From contig NC_068556.1 in NCBI RefSeq assembly GCF_022201045.2, positions 23,603,501-23,667,500 on the forward strand: a stretch of DNA of 64,000 nt. The letters are read 5' to 3'. Under the pieces are notes generated by a model that saw only the letters and a list, made by a program, of their open reading frames with translations, was not told where the DNA came from and made no database searches. Below, in pieces: positions 58,387 to 64,000 of the stretch. This stretch comes from Citrus sinensis (Eukaryota; Streptophyta; Magnoliopsida; Sapindales; Rutaceae). Numbering within the stretch: the stretch's first letter is position 1; the number at the start of each line of letters is the position of its first letter. A program made the position numbers and the translations under genes.

Positions 58387-58514
58387 CACACTACGTACGT
58401 ACGCATATTTACATTCAGCTTCAAAAGCTTATTTACATACAATGGCACGAGCCTTATTTGATTAGCTAGCTAGAAATTTCGTAATTGGCAAAGCCAATGC
58501 ATATGATGATTAAT

Positions 58515-59126
58515 TTAGGCGTAGCGATTGGGGTTAGCCAAGAGATAGGCGTCCAAAAGCTTGAATAATCCCAATCCTTGTTCCTCGGATTCCTTTATGT
58601 ACCCTTCATTGACCAGTTTATCATCATTAACATGGATCTCCTCAACAAACTTGAAGATGCTTCCTCCATTGCCAGAATCCACGATCTTAATATCGTACAC
58701 ACTTTTCTCAGCCAATTTCAAAAGCCCATCTCCTTCATACGTAGTGTACTTGCCTGTTAAATTGGCCTCATCAAGTGCATCGATTCTTTGCTTCGTCTGC
58801 TGGTAATCGCCACCTGTCAATCCCAATACTAATTCAATCTTCTTTAATTACATTTTTAATTAAGTTTGTGAGATTTTGGATTTGAAAATTAAACAGAACG
58901 AGCATGATGCATGTAGCAATTAATAAAGCTATGTATACTACTTACCACCAGCAAACTTCAACAGCTTGACAGTGCCAACACCTCCATCTCCTTGAAGAAT
59001 ATCGATGCTCTTAATTGTTTGAGGCGCTATCTTCGGCAGCAAATTGTGGGAGTCATTTAAAGCCTTGAACAATCTTGATGGTGCAACAGCGGATGGCACC
59101 TCTTTCTCAACGCGAAGGACACCCAT
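58515..59126 (-). CDS. PR-10 / Bet v 1 family protein, gene 5
   Basis: Exons 58946-59126 and 58515-58813 with the shortest intron of the set (132 bases, GTAAGT donor); 159 residues. The loop is GDGGVG (residues 46-51). In the final helix Asp148 replaces the usual Glu while Tyr150 is kept (LLDAYLLAN), the reverse of the pattern in genes 3, 4 and 6. The last residues are NPNRYA. The central part (QQTKQRIDALDEANLTGKYT) is the most divergent of the subfamily. Copia C ends about 125 bases downstream of its stop codon, so its terminator region may be affected. Confidence 0.91.
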
Positions 59127-59197
59127 GTTAAATATGAGTTTTGCTGCGGTAGCGATAGCTTTTGTGTTTGTTATGAAGATGAAGAACTTCTCAAGGG

Positions 59198-59206
59198 TTT
59201 ATATAG
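59198..59206 (-). promoter_or_regulatory. TATA box of PR-10 gene 5
   Basis: CTATATAAA on the minus strand in the conserved context, 72 bases upstream of the ATG, the shortest leader in the cluster. Confidence 0.65.
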
Positions 59207-59309
59207 AGGGCTTGGAAGTGAGTGGAATTCAAGACAACGAATTTGACATCCACCTAAAAAAATTTATCAAACATGAGGATTCTTTAATCTTAAAAGGCCA
59301 ATAGTTGGG

Positions 59310-61252
59310 CTCCAACTATTACACTTTATATAGTATTTTATTTCTTTTCTTTCTTCAGGTGTAGGTATCCAATTTTCAAGGACACAAGCTTTGTTACGTG
59401 CCTTTTCAATCCGGATATATCCAACATTCAGAATAAATTTTTTGAGTGACTTTCAACGGATAAATGACAAAACTTATTATATTTAGGGTGTACTTTTATT
59501 GTGTTTTGGTTTGATACTCATCTTATCGGAATGAAAGAAATTTTTATTTTTATTTTTTTAATTAATAGTCCCGCAGTATAAGCGTTGATTTTCGCAGTGA
59601 ATATGTTCTGCTTCTGGAATATCAATCTCAGATTTTATCTCTTTGTAGACGCTGGGCTCGAAATTTGTTTTAAATTCGGGCCACGAAGGTTGGGTTCTTT
59701 TTCTTTTTGGATTCTTGGGCTAAAACTAATGAACCTAATGTCCAATATTTACGATCATTTGCATGCTGATGAACATTCATGATTTTACTTTCGTAGCAGT
59801 GCAAATATTGACATATTGTTCTTTATTTTCTTTTTGCTTCTTTTTTCCAGCTAAAATTTTCAACGCTTACTACTCACTTGAAGTATGTGTAGCACCAGAC
59901 CTATTCATTTGTCGAGAAAATTTACAGAATTGAGGTCATGCAATATATAATACACGGCAAATTTTGTGAATGAGTGGGACTATTAACACTCCTTTATAAT
60001 TTTTATAAAACTCCTCTCTTATCACAATTATATTAAAGGACAAAATAAATCAACCTATATTTTCTCTCTCCATAAGTTTGTTTCTCTGGCATTTACACCC
60101 ATATAGTCACAATAACAGTTTTTACAATTTTTTCCTTTTTTTTTTCTTCACAACACTTGGCATTTTAATTCGTGTGATTCTATTAAAAAGGATGTTTTAG
60201 AAGTTAAATAACATATATAAATTTTGTATAAGAAAATCATATTTGGAGATTTGGAGTAGAGAGGAAGAAACTAAACAAATTAGGAAAGGATGTTTTAGAA
60301 GTTAAAATAGCTCTTGATCGAAAATAGCTTTTAAAACCAACGAGTGCTTAGATCAGCTAGTATGAGATTGTTCTAACTTAATCAAGGTTCTTGGTTCGAG
60401 ACTTGAGAATTCAAGTGCGTTAAATATTCGTTGGGAGAGCTTTGCTGCCTTAGTAGTCATACCCAATTTGAATCTAGATTAATTAGAGATCAATGTGGTT
60501 TTTGGATATCAAATGATTAATATACAAAAAAAATTCTAAAAAGAAATTATTGGGGTGCTAATAGTCCCATTCTTTATAAAAATAATTATACTAATAGTTT
60601 AGTCCAGTATAATCCAATTCAAGTTAATTTAACATTCCAAACAATTTTTTTTAGAAAAGAATTGAGATTTATTATGAAGCTTTGTATTTATGTATCTTTA
60701 TTTTTTTTCCCACAAAACCACCATAGAATGATACATTTTTAAGCTACTTACATTGATTCAAGTTTCAAAAGTATGGTGCGACTCTTCTTTTTTTTTTTTT
60801 TCCTTTATATTTAATATAAAATTTAGTTTTTGTGTATCTACAATTTTTTTATCCTCCGTAAATAAACATTGAATGATATAATTTAATATCGAAGGCATAA
60901 GTTCTAGCTATAAAGTATGTTAAGACTATTCCCCTTTCATTCCCAATTATATATAAATTATTGTTATTATTAACGAAAACTAAAACCCTAGATCCTGAAA
61001 TTGAAACCTTTACCATTCATATCATTGTTCACTTTTATTAAAAACAATAAAATCAACGGTCATTTATAAATTGACCTTACACGTTTATTGAACAAAACAG
61101 GTAACGTTCAAGCTTCAACTAAACATAATTATTAGAAGAACCAAAGATGAGCCGAAACAAGTCAAACAACAAATTAGAAGCTCACAGTGAGACAACCCTT
61201 TATTCAATTAGCAACCAAATTCAGAAATCGAAAACGCCAATAATGATGCGAT
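59310..61252. other. Intergenic DNA between PR-10 genes 5 and 6
   Basis: AT-rich; holds the SINE at 60346-60533. The 160 bases before gene 6 match the 3' flank of gene 4. No gene supported. Confidence 0.45.
60346..60533 (+). mobile_element. tRNA-derived SINE
   Basis: A box-like TTAGATCAGCTAG at 60349-60361 and B box-like GGTTCGAGACT at 60393-60403 have normal pol III spacing. The shared body and tail (GCGTTAAATATTCGTTG, CCTTAGTAGTC, GAATCTAGATTAATTAGAGA) follow, then an A run. No clear target duplication. Confidence 0.65.
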
Positions 61253-62082
61253 TTAGGCATAGAGATCAGGATTAGCCAAGAGATGTGCTTCGACAATGTT
61301 GTACAATGCAGTTGCTTTCTCTTCGGCGTCCCTCATCAACTCTTCTTTGAGCTCTTGATCACCCTCTATATGGCACTCAGCAGCAACCTTGCAAATGCTT
61401 CCACCATTGCCAGAAGCCTCGAATTTAACATCGTACACTGCTTTCTCAAAGATTTCAGCTGCTCCCTCACCTTCATAGACAGTATACTTGCATGTAAGAT
61501 TGTCCTTGTCAAATGCATCAATTCTTTGCTTCGAATGCTTGAAATCGCCACCTGTGAATTACATTGAACCTTCGTTAGCTTATCTATGTTACGCTTTACG
61601 AACAACATGCACGATGTAATGATTAATGAGAAAAATGACCAAGCCCTTTTTTTTTTGTCTTTTTAACGATCGAAATTGATCAGTTCTTTGTCATGAACCA
61701 CTCTGACATTACAAAGATAAATAATTTGATATTTGAAATAGTAAAATCTGACCATTGTAAAAAAAAAATTGTAACACTAATTATGAAGTTAAAAAGTTGA
61801 CGGATAATGAAATATTATTAATGTCAGGTGCGATTAATTTGAATCGTGGTACAAAGGGGAATCTTGGACTTGGAAAATTAACAAGCAGAAACAAGACTTA
61901 CCATCAGCAAAGTTCCATAGTTTGATAGTGCCCACGCCTCCATCTCCTTGAAGAATATCGATGCTCTTGAATGCTTGTGGTACTATCTTTGGTAAAAGAT
62001 TGTGAGAGTCAACGAAAGCCTTGAACATTCTTGAAGGAGCAACAGCAGCTGGAGCATCTTTCTCAAAGCGAATAACACCCAT
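61253..62082 (-). CDS. PR-10 / Bet v 1 family protein, gene 6
   Basis: Exons 61902-62082 and 61253-61551 with a 350-base GT-AG intron; 159 residues. It starts MGVIRFEKDAPAAVAPSRMF, has the loop GDGGVG (residues 46-51) and ends VEAHLLANPDLYA, so Glu148 is present and His150 replaces Tyr. Exon 2 is open throughout: the first in-frame Met/Val comes late, so simple start-to-stop ORF finders would miss its first third. The 3' flank is shared with gene 4, its likely closest duplicate. Cytosolic ligand binding is expected from the family. Confidence 0.92.
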
Positions 62083-62209
62083 GTTAATTAGCTTAAAAAG
62101 AGAATGAAAGAGAAATGCACACACTACAAGAAGTTAAAATGATGAATGAATTTGCTTCAAATGCAGATGATTTTTGAGTTTGTGATGAGAATGACGAACA
62201 ACTCAAGGG

Positions 62210-62218
62210 TTTATATAG
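62210..62218 (-). promoter_or_regulatory. TATA box of PR-10 gene 6
   Basis: CTATATAAA on the minus strand within TTCCATGTCTATATAAACCC, 128 bases upstream of the ATG. Confidence 0.65.
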
Positions 62219-62219
62219 A

Positions 62220-63221
62220 CATGGAAGTGAGGGAGATAACTTGGTTGAATTCAAAGCGTGCACATTCCATTAAGGTGTTCTGTCTACTGTGCCACCGCCC
62301 ATTACTAAAAATATTTATAAATAATTTGCTTCCTAGAAAACCTGATTAAATAGCCAATAGCCAATAGCTAAGCTCCAATACAGTTGCTAGCCTTTGTTGT
62401 AATTGTTTAAATATAATACTCGATAAATTTTCAATAAAACACCCATATGCTTTATATTGTGCAATAAATTAATCCACATGGTTAATAAATGCCAATAAAT
62501 TAAGCAAGCAGCTGCACCCAAACTTTTAATACTGAATTTCTAATATTTGTTTACTTGTACAGTTGAAAGTTTTAGGTAAAACAGACAGAAAATCCACTGA
62601 TTACTATTGCTATTCCGCATGTTCACAACTTGCATGTCAATCTGAGAGCTGCATATGCATTGATTTTTATGGTAATTTTTTTCTGTTTCTAGAAGATTAG
62701 GCAATGAGTTTTGGGCACACAAGGCTCTGTATTTTTCCTAAAAAATGGGCTGGATAATGTGGATTTCCTTTTAGTTTTGGGCCATCTACAAAACCATATC
62801 TAGTATTTGTGCCATTTATTACTGGAACGAAGCGGCTAATTCAATCGAAAATCATGTCCCGACACTTCCTTTTTTTTCAATACCATGTCCTAACACTTGA
62901 GTGTATGTATTAGCTCATTGTAAAACATCATTACTGAAAATATTTCACTTCGCCCACTCTATTCAATATTCATGATCGGATTCTATCATTTCACTTCGAA
63001 ACTGAAGCAAATGTTTAAAATTATGTTAATGGGTAGTTGTTAAAGTCGGTTTGAAAATGCCAAGCAAAGGTCATTGTTATATCTAAAGAATTGTTTGTCT
63101 TTTATTACCTTCAAACATCATGCTTTTGCTTAAAAGGGATATGTTTGAATGTGCCTTATACTAGAGATCAGAGGGCATAAAAATTTGAGGAAACAAAGAA
63201 AAATGAAGATTCAAAAAATTT
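62220..63221. other. Intergenic DNA between PR-10 gene 6 and the NB-ARC relics
   Basis: No gene or repeat recognised. Confidence 0.45.
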
Positions 63222-63627
63222 ACCTAAAAAGTGATCGCAGTGAGCAAAGAAATGAGTCCCCATATCTTCAAAATCAAACCGATATTTAGTCAATTCATCA
63301 ATTGCATGATGCCAGAGCAGGGTCCCCAATATTATCCAAGGCATGACGCATCCGTTAGTAATAAGAGAAAGCAGATGGCCTTCACACGTACCAGCCAAAA
63401 GTTTTGCCGGTGTATCATCAACTTACCATAGGTGACCTTGAGCTTGAACAAATTCAAAGCTTCTTGTTCCGAAAAATAATTGACCTTTTAACATTTGTCA
63501 ATGCTTATGCTTCTGCACGCTCTGTCAAATATGGTGATCAAAACTATCTTTGATCCACTGTGAAGAGGCACACCAACTTCTAATGACGATATTGATGTCC
63601 GTAAATCATCCAACAAGAAGGCAAACT
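63222..63627 (-). pseudogene. CC-NBS-LRR fragment, NB-ARC relic 1
   Basis: The minus strand reads a degenerate kinase-2 motif (FLLDDLRTSISSLEVGVPL), then RNBS-B (GSKIVLITIF), then an in-frame TAA after DKC, then KVNYFSEQEALNLFKLKV. A frameshift leads to the GLPL region in degraded form (LAGTCEGHLLSLI) and ALWHHAIDEL-type sequence followed by YRFDFEDMGTHFF. The order matches RPS2/RPS5-type CNL proteins, ATP-binding intracellular immune receptors. P-loop, coiled coil and LRRs are not in this piece. The stop and frameshift make it a relic. Confidence 0.8.
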
Positions 63628-63634
63628 TCTTGTT

Positions 63635-64000
63635 TACCGATATTTTGTCAATTCATCAATTGTATGATGCCAAGATCAGGGTCGCCTATATTACAGGGCA
63701 TTGCGCATCCGATAGTAATAAGAGTATGGTAATAAGAGAAAGGGAATGGCCTTCAGAGACGCTAGACACAAGTTTTGCAAGTACATAAGAATGAGAGTTC
63801 AGTTTAGCGTAGGTGAACTTGAGCTAGGACAGATTAAATGCTTCTTGTTCTGAAAAAATAATTGACTTTTTAACATTTGTCAAAGCTCATGCTTCTGCAC
63901 GCTCTCTCAAATATGGTGGTCAAAACTATCTTCGATCTACTGTGAAGACGCACACCAACTTCGAATAACGATATTGTTGTTCGTAAATCATCCAACAAGA
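63635..64000 (-). pseudogene. CC-NBS-LRR fragment, NB-ARC relic 2, runs off the window
   Basis: Second copy of the same NB-ARC section, upstream on the minus strand. It reads LLDDLRTTISLFEVGVRLHS, then SKIVLTTIFERACRSMSF and DKC, followed by the same TAA as relic 1. A further one-base shift follows, then a degraded GLPL region (SVSEGHSLSLIT). The repeat offset is 358-382 bases depending on indels. The 5' part of the original gene lies beyond position 64000. Confidence 0.8.

Overview
The window is nuclear DNA from a flowering plant, most likely a woody eudicot. It is AT-rich. It carries two-exon Bet v 1/PR-10 genes with short introns, plant-type Ty1/copia retrotransposons primed by initiator-methionine tRNA (TGGTATCAGAG sites), a hAT element, SINE-like retroposons and remains of a CC-NBS-LRR resistance gene. 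I did not identify the species.

The backbone is a PR-10 cluster entirely on the minus strand. Six genes look intact (10137-10861, 14773-15761, 36468-37103, 41464-42384, 58515-59126, 61253-62082) and one is dead (5084-5773). All share a phase-1 intron at the same glycine codon and encode 159-161 residues. They form two subfamilies. The two at 10-16 kb begin MGV(V/I)T and end DVCN. The four others and the pseudogene begin MGV(L/M/I)R, and these four mostly end LLANPDLYA. Promoter and 3'-flank homology, including orphan promoter and 3'-flank pieces, shows the cluster grew by tandem duplication and lost members.

The spaces between the genes hold mobile DNA. 1.7-9.2 kb is an old pair of segmental duplicates with a SINE-like insertion. 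16.2-18.7 kb is a decayed minus-strand copia fragment. 19.7-26.75 kb is a solo-LTR-like element split by a young but multiply nonsense-mutated copia element (A). 26.9-35.7 kb holds a near-identical inverted duplication whose two blocks are in circularly permuted order, one arm carrying a hAT element. 44-46 kb is a third, diverged copy of part of that segment. 46.9-51.7 kb is copia element B. 53.1-58.4 kb is copia element C, whose 3' half is inverted between matching 5-bp direct repeats. 63.2-64.0 kb holds two tandem pieces of a dead NB-ARC gene, running off the window.

Non-PR-10 gene candidates are small: a 50-residue spliced peptide gene present in two identical copies plus one dead copy (27.4, 33.4 and 45.3 kb), a signal-peptide protein behind a good TATA box (38.6 kb), a one-helix membrane protein behind a PR-10-like promoter (8.9 kb), and a minus-strand hairpin with a TATA box and ATG-free leader that could be a microRNA precursor (51.8 kb). 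All functional statements are inferred from sequence reading; no search was run.
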